Shown: positions 1 to 10,344 of the stretch, piece by piece | Layout of the letters: each line of letters opens with the position of its first letter | Position numbering within the stretch: the stretch's first letter is position 1 | Source: Pyrus communis | Taxonomy: Eukaryota > Streptophyta > Magnoliopsida > Rosales > Rosaceae | Reading direction: 5' to 3' | DNA: 64,000 bases | NCBI RefSeq assembly: GCF_963583255.1 | Contig: NC_084814.1 | Coordinates: 17,407,464-17,471,463, forward strand | Notes under the pieces: model-generated | What the model was told of the DNA's origin: nothing | The model's input: only the letters and a program-made list of their open reading frames with translations | Databases searched by the model: none | Program-made: the position numbers and the translations under genes

Positions 1-45
1 CATCTCTACCTCTCATCTCTATCCTCAAATCATCAAAAAACGCAA

Positions 46-1326
46 ATGGCATCAAGAAAGGATCAAGTTGTTCCTGCAATCAAAGCAAAGAACAAGAACA
101 TCATCGCCGCAAGTGGTGATATTTCGGGCATCATAACCCGAAGTAAGGCAAGAGCTCTTTTTGCCGCGGCTTCCGCCCCTGCATTAACTCTGTCAAAGGA
201 ACAAGAGCACCTGAGGCACGAGCCTGTGATCACCCTAGCCTCGCTAAGGGCATCAAGAGGGGAAAGCCCGAGGAAATACTCAGAGTCCCTACTCTCCGAC
301 GCTGACTCGAGCGGCAGTACAACCATGCAAGTCATGACCACTGGAGTAACTTCAATCGAGGAGCAGCTAGCTCAGATGAATGAAGCAATCGCAAAGCTCA
401 CACGGACTGCAGAGGAGAAAAACTTGCAAACCGCCGGACTCATCAACCGTCTGGAGGCACAGCATGGCGTCAAAGTGAAACCAAGCTCTCTTCCAACTAA
501 GAAGACCGAAGAAGGCCTTGACCCAAATGCCTACGAACTCATGTCAAAGGCTAGGCATGACTTTGCTTCCTCTTCAAATCTTGGAAAGAAGGTTTCAAAC
601 ACCGTCAACGACAAAGATCGTGACCTCATCGAGACTCAAAAGAAGTTGAAGGAGCATGATTACGGAGTTGACAACAACAAAGCTGGACTTGGCTTCACAC
701 CAAATGCACTCGTGAAGATTTCAAGCAAAGCGAAAAACGCTAGCGCTCAACACATCAGCGTGAGCATTGAACAAAATCAAGAGGAGCCTAAACCTCCTAT
801 TCGAGTGTCAGTCTTCGATAGGCTGAATCATTCAAAACCCAGAATTTCGGCACTTGATCGTATTGGTGGGCAAGACCGAACTTCCGTCTTCAAGAGGCTT
901 AACGCGCCAACATCCCAAAGCTCTGTTTTTGAAAGGTTGTTAAAGCCTAAGAAACAAAGCAACACAGCTATCTCTCCTCTGCGACGATCAACTTCGGAAA
1001 GATTTGAAGATAATGAGAAGCCTTTTGGAAAGAGGAAGACAACACCAAAGGAAGAAAAACTCGATGGGTTAGCAGAAAAAGGCGACGTTCGAAGCTTGAT
1101 TCCTTCAAGGATGAAGCGCCAAGCAATCCTAGAGGTCGACACAAAAGGACCACTGAAGGTAAAGAGGCGCATCATCGTCCACACTGGCAAATCTTCATGC
1201 CAACAAACCCAAGAGAACGGCACTGAAGATGAAATCCCTAAGAAAGATGTCACTTCTGGCTCTTTCGACTCAAAGTCTTCACCTCGACCGTTGGGGGCAT
1301 GCTCCAAGTCAAGTGAAATTGGATGA
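46..1326 (+). pseudogene. gag/linker polyprotein fragment of the gypsy element with internal deletion
   Basis: This is a 426-codon open frame starting MASRKDQVV. Residues ~100-140 form a short coiled coil (IEEQLAQMNEAIAKL), typical of the N-terminus of Tat-type Gag. From about residue 160 the sequence is instead the linker that normally lies between protease and reverse transcriptase (YELMSKARHDFASSSN, then VFDRL/VFKRL/VFERL repeats and a basic stretch). Capsid, zinc knuckle and protease are absent, yet the frame is still open across the junction. Downstream, fragments in other frames (about 1380-1578, ITICDLFPEDFF) continue the linker. The assignment rests on recalled family architecture. 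The frame could still encode a protein or simply be a recent deletion derivative. Confidence 0.7.
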
Positions 1327-1589
1327 TGGACTCATGTCACTCCGAAGAAACTGCACGAGAAACATACGTCTTCTCCACAAGTGCACCAATCAGAAAGGGG
1401 GCAAAACAGCTCTTGTCAACCTCCAGAACAATGTGAAAGTGTTGGAGATAATGAAATTTCGACTAAAAGATCGTCCATCCCCATCACAATATGCGACCTC
1501 TTCCCAGAAGACTTCTTCAATTACTCAGTCAAGGCTTCCTATGAAGATTGCGAGGAACGCCTCTCCCAGATCGCTTGACAAATCAACAA

Positions 1590-2022
1590 CAACAACCACA
1601 AGCTCCTCGTTCGCACGAGCCTAAAAGGCGATAACCAAAAGCTCCTCGTTCGCACGAGCCTAAAAGGTGACAACAAAAGCTCCTTGTCTGCACGAGTTGA
1701 AACTGCAAACGACACCACAAGCTCATCGTTCGCACGAGCCTAAAAGGTGACAACAAAAGCTCCTTGTCTGCACGAGTTGAAACTGCAAACGACACCACAA
1801 GCTCCTCGTTCGCACGAGCCTAAAAGGTGACAACAAGCGCTCCTTGCCTGCACGAGCTGAAACTGCAAACGGCACCAAACGCTCATTGCCTGCACGAGCT
1901 GAAACTGCAAACGGCACCAAAAACGCTCCTTGCCTGCACGAGCTGAAACTGCAAACGGCACCAAACGCTCCTTGCCTGCACGAGCTGAAACTGCAAACAG
2001 CACCAAACACTACTTGCCTGAC
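1590..2022 (+). repeat. ~40-bp minisatellite in the position of the missing reverse transcriptase
   Basis: About ten or eleven units of roughly 36-43 bp occur in two alternating forms. One contains GTTCGCACGAGCCTAAAAGG and the other contains CTGCACGAGCTGAAACTGC. The last four units are nearly identical and, in the frame of the downstream RNase H ORF, read as repeats of PARAETANGTK. The array joins directly to the RNase H coding region at about 2026. Confidence 0.9.
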
Positions 2023-2025
2023 GAG

Positions 2026-3807
2026 GAGGTGTTCTACATCGACATCTTCCCAACATGGACGATGTTCTTCGACGGATCCGCACGAGCAGACGGAGCGGGG
2101 GCAGGAGTAGTATTCATGTCGCCACAAAGGCAAATACTACCTTACTCCTTCCAACTGAATGAGCTATGCTCCAACAATGTTGCTGAGTACCAAGCATTGA
2201 TCATCGGGCTCCAAATGGCGATCAACATGGAAATCACAGCTCTTGAGGTATATGGCGATTCCAAGCTCATAATCAATCAACTCTTAACTGAATATGAGGT
2301 GAGGAAAGATGATCTCGTCCCATACTTCCGGCTAGCAACCCAACTGCTACAAAAGTTTGAAGCTGTGACACTAGAACATGTGCCAAGAAAGGAAAATCAA
2401 ATGGCAGACGCTTTCGCCAATCTAGCCTCGAGTATGACACTAGGAAAAGATGAAGTTGCATACGTGCCAGTTTGCCAAAGATGGGTGATTCCGCCCGTTA
2501 ATGAAATGTCACTAGATGATACAAATGTCATCTCAGTACTTCCAGTCGATGCTGAAGAGTGGAGACAGCCGCTGATCGACTACTTAGAGCACGGAAAGCT
2601 TCCAGATGATCTCAGACACCGTTCCGAAATACGTCGACGAGCACCTCGCTTCCTTTACTACAAAGGAACACTCTATCGACGCTCTCTTGAAGGAGTGCTC
2701 CTGATATGCCTAGGTGAGGAAGAAGTTAATCTAGCCATGGAAGAAGCACATTCAGGTGTGTGTGGGGCACATCAGTCTGGACCAAAGCTACATTTCCAGC
2801 TTAAAAGAATGGGTTACTACTGGCCGAGCATGGTGAAGGACTGCCTGGAACACGCCAAAAGGTGCCAAGCCTGCCAATTCCACGCCAACTTCATACATCA
2901 ACCGCCTGAACCATTACACCCTACAGTTGCTTCATGGCCGTTCGACGCATGGGGATTGGACGTTGTATGACCAATTACGCCAAAGTCATCTGCAGGGGAA
3001 GCTTACATCCTAGCTGCAACAGATTACTTCTCCAAGTGGGCTGAAGCCATCCCTTTAAGGGAAGTAAAAAAGGAAACTGTTGTTCGTTTCATCAAGGAGC
3101 ATATCATCCACCGATATGGGGTGCCTCGCTACATTATCACTGACAACGGAAAGCAGTTCTCCAACCGACTCGTGGACGAGCTTTGCGACAAATACAAGTT
3201 CAAGCAGCACAAGTCTTCCATGTATCATGCTCCGGCCAACGGCCTCGCGGAAGCATTCAACAAGACGCTGTGCAACCTCCTGAAAAAGGTAATCGGCCGA
3301 ACAAAGAGAGATTGGCATGAAAGAATAAGTGAAGCACTTTGGGCATATAGGACTACACATAGGACTCCTACCCAAGCTACACCTTATTCTCTCGTATATG
3401 GAGTAGAAGCTGTTCTACCGCTCGAAAGTCAAATTCCCTCACTAAGGATGGCTATACAAGAAGGCTTGACTGATGAAGAAAATGCAAAGTTGCGCCTTCA
3501 GGAGTTGGAAGCGCTGGATGAGAGAAGGCTCGAAGCTCAACAACACTTGGAATGCTACCAAGCACGGTTATCCAAGGCATTCAACAAGAAAGTCCGCCCA
3601 AGGTCTTTCCAAGCCGAAGATCTCGTGCTGGCATTGCGTAGGCCTATCATTACAACTCATAAGACAAAAAGCAAGTTCACATCAAAGTGGGATGGACCCT
3701 ACGTAATACAAGAGATCTACACCAATGGCACCTACTTAATCATGGCAGAAGACGGGTTGAAGATCGGCCCCATCAACGGCAGATTTTTGAAGCGCTACTA
3801 CCCCTAA
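2026..3807 (+). pseudogene. RNase H and integrase (pol 3' part) with an in-frame TGA
   Basis: The RNase H domain (about 2050-2440) shows MFFDGSARADGAGAG, SNNVAEYQALIIGL and VYGDSKLIINQL, which is the archaeal-type fold used by Tat elements. Next comes the H2C2 zinc-binding domain of integrase (about 2745-2885: HSGVCGAH ... CQACQ). The DDE core follows, with Asp in WGLDVV, Asp in TDNGKQF and Glu in NGLAEAFNK. The C-terminal region ends NGRFLKRYYP. A TGA at 2968-2970 interrupts the core directly after DVV, where the family has glycine; one base change (GGA to TGA) explains it. Reading resumes in the same frame to 3807. The stop makes this copy defective for integrase unless it is read through. 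Confidence 0.85.
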
Positions 3808-4154
3808 AGCAAACGCACCATGCTCCTGGCCCGCAAGAGCATAAACTGTGTACGGCAAAATCATCAAAAAAAAAAAACCATCACTTATTTGAACTACGTC
3901 ATGACTTGATCCCTCCTCAACCAAGGGTACGTAGGCAACTTGAAACTTCAAAACTTCAAGTACAGTCACATCATCAAAATAAAAAATAAAAAATAAAAAA
4001 AATAAAAAAAGGGAAATAACACATCTTGGTGATGTATATGTTTTATCTGTATTTAGCACAATACACTGAATAAAATAAAGTATGTTCATTGATATCCGAG
4101 AAATTACAAGTGCGTACAAAAAAAAAAAAAAAAAAAAAAAAAATGATGAAGCTT
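3808..4154. other. A-rich spacer between integrase and antisense ORF
   Basis: This stretch is noncoding and contains several A-rich or AAAAAT tracts (3865-3878, 3978-4010) and a 22-A run near 4120-4142. No gene is supported. It separates the convergent pol and antisense ORFs of the gypsy element. Confidence 0.6.
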
Positions 4155-4793
4155 TCACAAAGGATGTTCACGTGAAGCCCCAGTACTTGGCAAAACTCTA
4201 GGAGCGGGAGGCATCAGAGCGGGAGGCATCGAAGCAGGAGGCATCGAAGATAGATCATTCGAGGCCTCAATACTTGGTGGAACGCTGGATGACCCAGGAA
4301 AAAGGTGCCTCTGGAGATAAGCCGCAAGCCTTTGACGGTCACTTTGAATCCGACCTTCAGATTCTTGCAGCTCATCAAGCTTCCTCTTCATGCCCGTCGA
4401 ATAGTTATTTGCAAGCACGTGCAAACTTCTATTCTCATGCTTAAGCTGTTTGATCTCTTCCTTGAGATTTTCCACCTCTGCCATCAACGATTCAACTTGA
4501 CGGGAGCGAGCAAGTAGGCGTTGGCCCATGTTGGACACAGAGCCCACACACTGAACGCTGAGAGCTAGGGACTCTTGAACGGCCAACTCATCGGACCGTC
4601 CTGAAAGCAGCCTACTATCTTTAGGAGTGAGGAGGTTCCTAGCTACTATCGTAGCTGTTGTTGCATCCGTCATCATGGAGTCTTCACTTGTAAGAGGGCC
4701 ATTAGAAGATAAAAAAGACCAGCACCATACCTTACCTTGACGCGGCGCACTGCTGAGACTCAAATCTAAGCAAATGTTAGATGGGTTAGCCAT
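4155..4793 (-). CDS. Antisense ORF of the Tat-type gypsy element, coiled-coil protein
   Basis: This is an intact 212-codon frame on the strand opposite to gag-pol, beginning MANPSNICLDLSL. Residues ~105-165 are predicted by eye to be a long coiled coil (heptad-like VESLMAEVENLKEEIKQL, then KRKLDELQESEGRIQSDRQ). The C-terminal part is Pro/Met/Ser-rich with PPASMPPALMPPAP repeats. Extra ORFs in sense or antisense orientation at this position, between pol and the 3' LTR, are a known property of Tat-lineage elements, and their function is unknown. That the frame has no stop, while pol carries a nonsense codon and large deletions, is worth noting. A host gene inserted in the element is a less likely alternative. 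Confidence 0.6.
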   Translation of the reverse strand: MANPSNICLDLSLSSAPRQGKVWCWSFLSSNGPLTSEDSMMTDATTATIVARNLLTPKDSRLLSGRSDELAVQESLALSVQCVGSVSNMGQRLLARSRQVESLMAEVENLKEEIKQLKHENRSLHVLANNYSTGMKRKLDELQESEGRIQSDRQRLAAYLQRHLFPGSSSVPPSIEASNDLSSMPPASMPPALMPPAPRVLPSTGASREHPL

Positions 4794-5104
4794 TTTTCAA
4801 AGGTGTTAAAAGAGAAGGGTCGGATGGAGAAAAATCTCAAGGGGCTGTTAAAACAAAATACACCGGAGATGATTTTCAGGAATAAGCAACCTTCAAGATG
4901 TGCATGTTGGAGGTAATCGATACCTCTATAAAGAGGAGAGGCGACACGACCACCGATTCAAAAATGGAAGAGACACCACTCTTCAAAATCTCAAAAGCCA
5001 GATAAAAGGCGTAAGTTAGGCGACGCTTTCTCGGCTTTTCAGAAAACGCGTTCAACTTTGTCAAAAGATCTCTGACAAAGCCGCATCCGCACTACTGTTT
5101 GCCA

Positions 5105-5215
5105 TTCAGAAATCAAAGAGGCGCTTGCTCAAAAATCGAAGAAGCATTTGTTCAGAAATCGAAGAGACGCTTGCTCAAAAATCGAAGAAACGGTTGTTCA
5201 GAAATCAAAGAGGTA
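5105..5215. repeat. Short tandem repeat, ~27-bp unit
   Basis: About four units of the type CAGAAATCGAAGAGRCGCTTG / CTCAAAAATCGAAGAAG alternate here. The array lies in the untranslated region between the antisense ORF and the 3' LTR, where Tat elements often carry tandem repeats. Confidence 0.7.
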
Positions 5216-5639
5216 ACACCCTCCGAACCTCAAAAGCTGGGCCGCTTATTCAAGGATCGAAGAGTCATCACTCTCTGAATTTCAAAAGCTGGGCTCTTCC
5301 AGATTTGTCATCACCCTTCATATGCAACCCCAGCTTTGCAGAAATCACGGGCAACTTTGTCAAAGATTTCTGACAAAGTTGAGAACGCGTGAATCTTACT
5401 GTTCAATTACCCAACAGTTGTCGACAATGGTAAAGGAACAGTACCACCACTTGCTATTGGGAAATCCCTATATATGTCAACCTTCATCTTTTATGGCAAG
5501 GCAGACCTGCAAAAAAAAAAAAAAAAAAATGCCCAACTCTTCCTCACCTCTGAGGGCGCACTCCCAGCAAAGCCTTTCGAAATACTCAATTTTTTCTTCT
5601 TCCCCAAAGAAGATATCAGATGCCTGGAGTACAGATGAC

Positions 5640-6030
5640 CCAGGAGGAAACGGTAGATTAAAGCATGTGGAGACAAGCACAACAAATACATGTGCTGATC
5701 CATTCGCCGCTTCTTCAAAAGCAAAGGTATCTCATATCATCAAGGTCAAAAGCAAAAGTATCTCATATCATGCTCTTTCCCTGTTTTTTTCTTTGTCCTT
5801 GTTCTTACTCGCATGGCAAAGTGAAAGAAGCAATCAGCCGGCACTTGGAGTCAGTCTTCCGATCTGGAACCGACTGCCTGGAATCTATTCCCTGGTTGCT
5901 TACCTAGCGTTGCTCTCGAGTAGTCATCTTCAACGGTTGATACACTTCCAGAGAAGGGACCACTTCTGCAAAGGGGAGCAAGTAAGGCAAGTGAAAATGA
6001 TACATTAAAGCATGTGGAGACAAGCAACAA
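5640..6030. repeat. Direct repeats around AAAGCATGTGGAGACAAGC
   Basis: The block around 5659-5680 recurs around 6006-6028 (TTAAAGCATGTGGAGACAAG followed by CA-rich sequence). Shorter repeats of AAAGCAAAAGTATCTCATAT lie between them. These are internal repeats of the gypsy 3' untranslated region with no coding function supported. Confidence 0.5.
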
Positions 6031-6167
6031 CTGCATATGCTGAGCTATCCTCTAACCCTCTTCAATACGAATTGGAGAGATTGAACAAAGAAACAGAAAA
6101 AAGGAGTAAAGCTCAGACCTTCGGGGGAGACCAAAAGAATCCTGCTGCCCAGTTCAAGAGTAGCACA

Positions 6168-6380
6168 AAGGAAAATCAACGATTGGAGGAAACCAGAAAA
6201 TCTTCCAGTCGAACTCAAGATCAAGCCTCGATGGCCCTTGAAGAAATTTCCAGCCCAGTTCAAGACTAAGCCTGTGGAAAATCAACGATTGGAGGAAACC
6301 AGAAAATCTTCCTGTCGAACTCAAGATCAAGCCTCAATGGCCCTTGAAGAAATTTCCAGCCCAATTCAAGATCAAGCCTC
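6168..6380. repeat. Tandem duplication, ~107-bp unit
   Basis: The block 6170-6268 (AAATCAACGATTGGAGGAAA, then AAATCTTCC and CTTGAAGAAATTTCCAGCCC) is repeated almost exactly at 6277-6370. A third partial unit follows. It is part of the tandem-repeat zone before the 3' LTR. Confidence 0.8.
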
Positions 6381-6478
6381 GACGGCCCTTAGGTTGACAT
6401 CTACATTAAGGGACTTCAAAACGCATCTTCTACACATGACAAGCACATGTCTACGACGCGCCTTGAAGTGGGGGCATT

Positions 6479-7590
6479 TGTAGACATCGAAATTTCAGTA
6501 AAACAAATGTTCACCAATGCATTAAAGTTTTGACGTGTCAAGGCATACATGGCATACGCCACGTGTTGTACAAATTGTACACATGGCGTGTGACTCAACA
6601 AAATAGGAAGAAATACCCTTGAAGGATTAAACAAGTTTTTCTTCTCATTTTGGGCAATGACAAGGCAAGTACATTTCAATCCATTGAGGATCAAAACAAG
6701 TTTTTCTTCTCATGTTGGGCAATGACAAGGCAAGCACACTTCAATCCATTATGGATCAAAGCAAGTTTTTCTCATTTGGGCAATGACAAAGCATACACAT
6801 TTCAAGTTTAAAATGGTGTTAAGTGGGAAATTAGGCCATAAGTTAGACCACTTCAAGTTTAAAATGGTATTAAGTAGGAAATTAGGCCATAAGTTACACC
6901 ACTTCAATTTCAATATTGCATTAAGTGGGAAAATTAGGCAATCGTGCTTGGAAAGGAAAAAAATATTTTGTGGTGGTGATTCATTCTCAAAGCCTATAAA
7001 TAGGCTTCTCCATCAAGGTATCAAGCATCAAGGAATTCACAAATACATTTCTCTACTCCAAAATTAGAAGAGAATTCCCCAAATCCTTGAAGCTTTGAAA
7101 CTCCAAAGCTTCCAACCATCCAAATTCCCAAGAATTCCGAAGGATCAAGAAAGCTCTCTTCGTTCTTCGTTAAATCCTCTTTCAAGATCAAGCCCCGACG
7201 GCCCTTGAAGAAAGTGTTCATCCGTTCATCCTAAGCATAAGCCCCCAACGGGCCTTTGGATCAACAACCTCAACAAATCCACACATCCAATCGTTCTTCA
7301 AGATTAAGCCCAAAAGCCCTTGAAGATCCGCTCATTCATCAACCTTCAAGATCAAGCCCAAAAGCCCTTGAAGAAATCCATACACCCATTCTTCAAGATC
7401 AAGCCCAACGCCCCTTGAAGATCCGTTCATCAATTGTTCATCCTTAGATCAAGCCCCGACGACCCTTTGGATCAACAACTCATCCACAAACCTACACCCT
7501 ACGAAGATAGAATCAGAGGACCAAATTTGAGAGAGATCGTAACCCCAAAATCATAAACACAAAAATATTATTTTGTACACGTTATTCTGG
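6479..7590 (+). repeat. 3' LTR of the gypsy element
   Basis: The LTR begins TGTAGACATCG directly after a purine-rich tract (GAAGTGGGGGCATT). It has internal subrepeats: TTTTTCTTCTCAT with GGGCAATGACAA (6630-6790), TTCAAGTTTAAAATGG (6795-6930) and CTTCAAGATCAAGCCC with CCCTTGAAG (7180-7460). A TATA box is at 6994. The 3' end could not be fixed because the other LTR is outside the window; coding similarity to a copia fragment starts by about 7600. Confidence 0.75.
6994..7003 (+). promoter_or_regulatory. LTR TATA box
   Basis: CTATAAATAG lies within the LTR, the expected core promoter of the retrotransposon. Transcription would start about 30 bp downstream, near 7025. Confidence 0.6.
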
Positions 7591-7599
7591 TTTCTTGTT

Positions 7600-8190
7600 T
7601 CAAGGAATCTTTCGTGTTCACACATGCGATTCCTTGGATCGAGCCTAAACTTCGAGTTAGTGAATGCCTGTGTGATGATTTGAGGATTTGGCGCATCACT
7701 ATTCGTCCAAGATGTCCCAAACGATAATGCCAAAGTGTAATTTCGTGCGCGGTTCTGGTAGTAGGGCCAGCCACATAGTGGCATTCTATAAGGCGTATGG
7801 TCGTAATATACAGACCACTCGGGATATGCTCCATCTTCTCTAGAATGCACTTCTGGCCATATTCGTAGGAAGTTATGCACATAAATTCAACTCTGTTTTC
7901 TACGTGAGTTTCAGCGTGATAATTGTTATCTCTAATATCCTTGAAACTTAACAACGTTCTTCCGAAACGTGGAGAATAGAGTGCCTTAGCAATGGTCAAG
8001 ATTGTACCATTGGACAACATTATACGTGCATTACCATATCATTCTATCAGGTTGGATAGGGCTGAGAGGGTTGTCAGAGGTGAATTCTTAGGTATGAAGT
8101 TAGTGAAATAGATGCGTTCACGCAATACGGTGTGCATGGTTGCACTATCTGCCAGACAACTAACTTCCCCACTAACCATACCTAGAATGA
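7600..8190 (-). pseudogene. Ty1/copia protease and GAG-pre-integrase fragment
   Basis: Read on the minus strand, the sequence starts CLADSATMHTVLRE (protease active-site region, the DSA motif). It continues through ARIMLSNGT, TLLSFKDIRDNNYH and LWHYRLGHLGRIVMRQIL (GAG-pre-integrase motif). An in-frame TGA lies near 8040. The fragment ends at the border of the gypsy LTR at about 7590-7600, so the gypsy element probably inserted into or next to it. Integrase and reverse transcriptase of this copia copy are not seen in the window. Confidence 0.75.
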
Positions 8191-8833
8191 AAAATTAATT
8201 TGAATCGGTGACATGCATAAAAGTTCTAACAACAAATAACAATTCAAAATAATTTCATTTATTCAAGGATGGTAATTAATTAAAACTTAATATCCAAAAA
8301 CAAATCACCAACAAATAATCCAAACATAAAGGAAAATTGTTCAAAAATCAACCAAAAACAAAAGGGGGGTTCGGCCACTAGGTGGAATTCGAACCCATTG
8401 TGCAATTTTAACTAACTAAAATTGTTTATGTCTAAGATTCTAATCTTCCATAGGGGTGGTATCCTCTTGAAAGTCAGAAACCTCCATCTTTGTAGTCTCC
8501 AGTTCGTCCACTTGCACGAAGTTTGATTCAACCTCCATTAGGGCTGCAAAAATATCGAGATAAAAACCGTTGTTTTGAAATAACCTAATTGCATTATGAT
8601 ATGGATGAATTGGTTCGATGCATAAAATCTCCTCGTCAAATTCCTAAAAGGAGAGACGAAATTTCTTCATCCCCAAGAAGTACAAGTTGTAATAGGAAAT
8701 GATAACTAGAACCAAATCTAATCTAGGATGTACACAATCACATATAAACTAGGAAAGTTTACAACAATTATTACAAATCTTATAAGTTTATCACAAATTA
8801 AAAGAAACATTGTCAGAGGTAGATAAAAAATAA
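8191..8833. other. Gene-poor stretch, possible further retroelement remnant
   Basis: On the minus strand 8440-8650 reads as a short acidic peptide (MEVESNFVQVDELETTKMEV) ending in a stop. I do not recognise it. It may belong to the neighbouring copia remnant. No intact gene is supported. Confidence 0.3.
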
Positions 8834-10335
8834 GGAATGAGATCCTCTCCGGATCCCTTCCTCCTAATCCACAAAGTCTGGGGATCCGAGCCATTGAAAT
8901 TTGATCCAACGGCTAAAGTTATTATAACTTTTTAAAGTGGACCCTTGTTTGCAGCCGTTGGATCAAATTTCAATGGCCCAAATCCCTAGACTTGGTGGAT
9001 TAAGAGGAAGGGATCTGGAGAGGATCCCTGATGAGTCGATATTATACTATATATTTTACGCTAATCTTAGTAATAATTTATTGGTTATTATGTGTGAATT
9101 TTGATACTTTGAATTATATTTTTAATGTATGACATTCAACTTCCTTTGAAGCAAAAAGTGATCAAATGGACAAATTTTGGAGTGATTCCAATTGGAGATT
9201 GTTTGTGAGTCTTTCAAGATGATTGTATCAAAATTCTAGATTTTTCTACCAAACCGTTTGACCGTGACAATAAAATAAAGACCCGGCGTAGCTTTTCCAG
9301 ATTGACGTTTATGGACGTTTTGGGTATTTTAAAGGTCAAGATGACATATTTTAAGGAACATTCCTTCTGAGGATTTGTAGGGGACATCCCCATCTTTCAA
9401 AAGAGACCTTTTGAGACCAAATCAGAATTGGTTTGATCTGCCCAAAGATTGATTTTTTGAGAAGTTCGAATTTTAATTTAAATAGGAAACCTTTTATTTT
9501 CTGTTTTATTATTTTATTATGTTTCCTAGTTTTATTTTAAGACCTTTTAGGGTTTTATTTTGTAGTAGTATAAATAAGACTTTTTAGCCATTAGGGTTGC
9601 GAGGAGAGAAGACAGGGGGAGAACGCATAAAATTAACGCACGCACTCTCGAGAGCTTTTGGATTCAAGTTTATTTGCAAGGTGTTTTCTATCCTTATTTT
9701 TAATAATATTTTGTTTATGATTGTTAGTAACTAATTTCCGTTTGCTAGGGCAAGGCCATGAGCCTTAGCAAGAATATGTAGCTTCTTTTCAATTTGTTTA
9801 TGATATTATGCATGCAAGTTCTGAATTATTAATCATCGGTTTATACTATCTAATTGTCTAATAAAACAGAAAATAAAAGGTTTCATATTTAAATTAAAAT
9901 TTGGACTTATCAGAAAATCAGTCTTTTGACCAATCAAATCAATTCCGATTTGGTCTTAAAAGGTCTCTTTTGAAAGATGGAGATGTCCCTTACAAATTCT
10001 CAGAAGGAATATTCCTTAAAGTATGTCATCTTAACCTCCAAAATACCCAAAATGTCTATAAACGTCAATCTAGAAAAGCTGCGCACTGGCCTTTATTTCA
10101 TTGCCACGGTCAAACGGCTTGGTAGAAAAATCTGGAATTTTGATACAATCATTTTGAAAGACTCACGAACAACCTCCAATTGGAATCACTCCAAAATTTA
10201 TCCGTTTGGTCACTTTTTTCTCCAGAGGAATTCGAATGTCCTACATTAATCAAAATTCACACATAATAACCAATAAATTGTTACTAAGATTAGGGTAAAA
10301 TATATAGTATAATATCAACTCATCAATCCCTTTCC
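8834..10335. mobile_element. Mutator-like MITE (copy A), split by a solo-LTR-like insertion
   Basis: The element has terminal inverted repeats GGAATGAGATCCTCTCCGGA and, inverted at the other end, GGAAAGGGATCCTCTCC. It folds back over its whole length around GTTGGATCAAATTTCAATGG. It is about 200 bp once the insert at 9029-10330 is removed. A 9-bp target duplication AAAAAATAA flanks it (8825-8833 and 10336-10344). A relative lies at 31298-31505 and has the uninterrupted end GGATCCCTTTCG, showing where copy A was split. Confidence 0.8.
9029..10325. mobile_element. 1.3-kb palindromic solo-LTR-like element
   Basis: The ends are TGATGAGTCGATATTATAC and ...GTATAATATCAACTCATCA, which gives TG...CA termini. 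The 5-bp duplication ATCCC (9024-9028 and 10326-10330) matches LTR integration. Unlike a normal LTR, the outer ~470 bp on each side are inverted copies of each other (about 9029-9506 versus 9860-10325). The unpaired centre is ~350 bp with a TATA-like GTATAAATAAG near 9568. No coding region is supported. The element may be a solo LTR or an LTR-derived foldback. Confidence 0.7.
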
Positions 10336-10344
10336 AAAAAATAA

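Larger units (their letters stand above)
1..7590 (+). mobile_element. Ty3/gypsy LTR retrotransposon, Tat lineage, 5' end outside the window
   Basis: Visible parts in order are a gag/linker ORF (46-1326), a 40-bp minisatellite (1590-2022), RNase H plus integrase (2026-3807), an antisense coiled-coil ORF (4155-4793, minus), tandem repeats (5.1-6.4 kb), a purine-rich tract and the 3' LTR from 6479. The RNase H is of the archaeal type (DGSAR and SNNVAEYQALI blocks). An extra ORF between integrase and the 3' LTR, together with that RNase H type, is known from the plant Tat lineage. Most of gag capsid, the protease and the reverse transcriptase are missing, so this copy is non-autonomous. The 5' LTR would lie upstream of base 1. 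The 3' limit of the LTR is uncertain by about 30 bp. Confidence 0.85.

Noticed and set aside
1583..2133. Several ORFs on both strands over the minisatellite
   Set aside because: Periodic sequence leaves all frames open by repetition; only the frame continuing into RNase H has a coding meaning.
9901..10249. ORFs of 74 and 90 codons in the right arm of the palindromic element
   Set aside because: They fall in a non-coding inverted arm; the matching left arm has no equivalent open frame.
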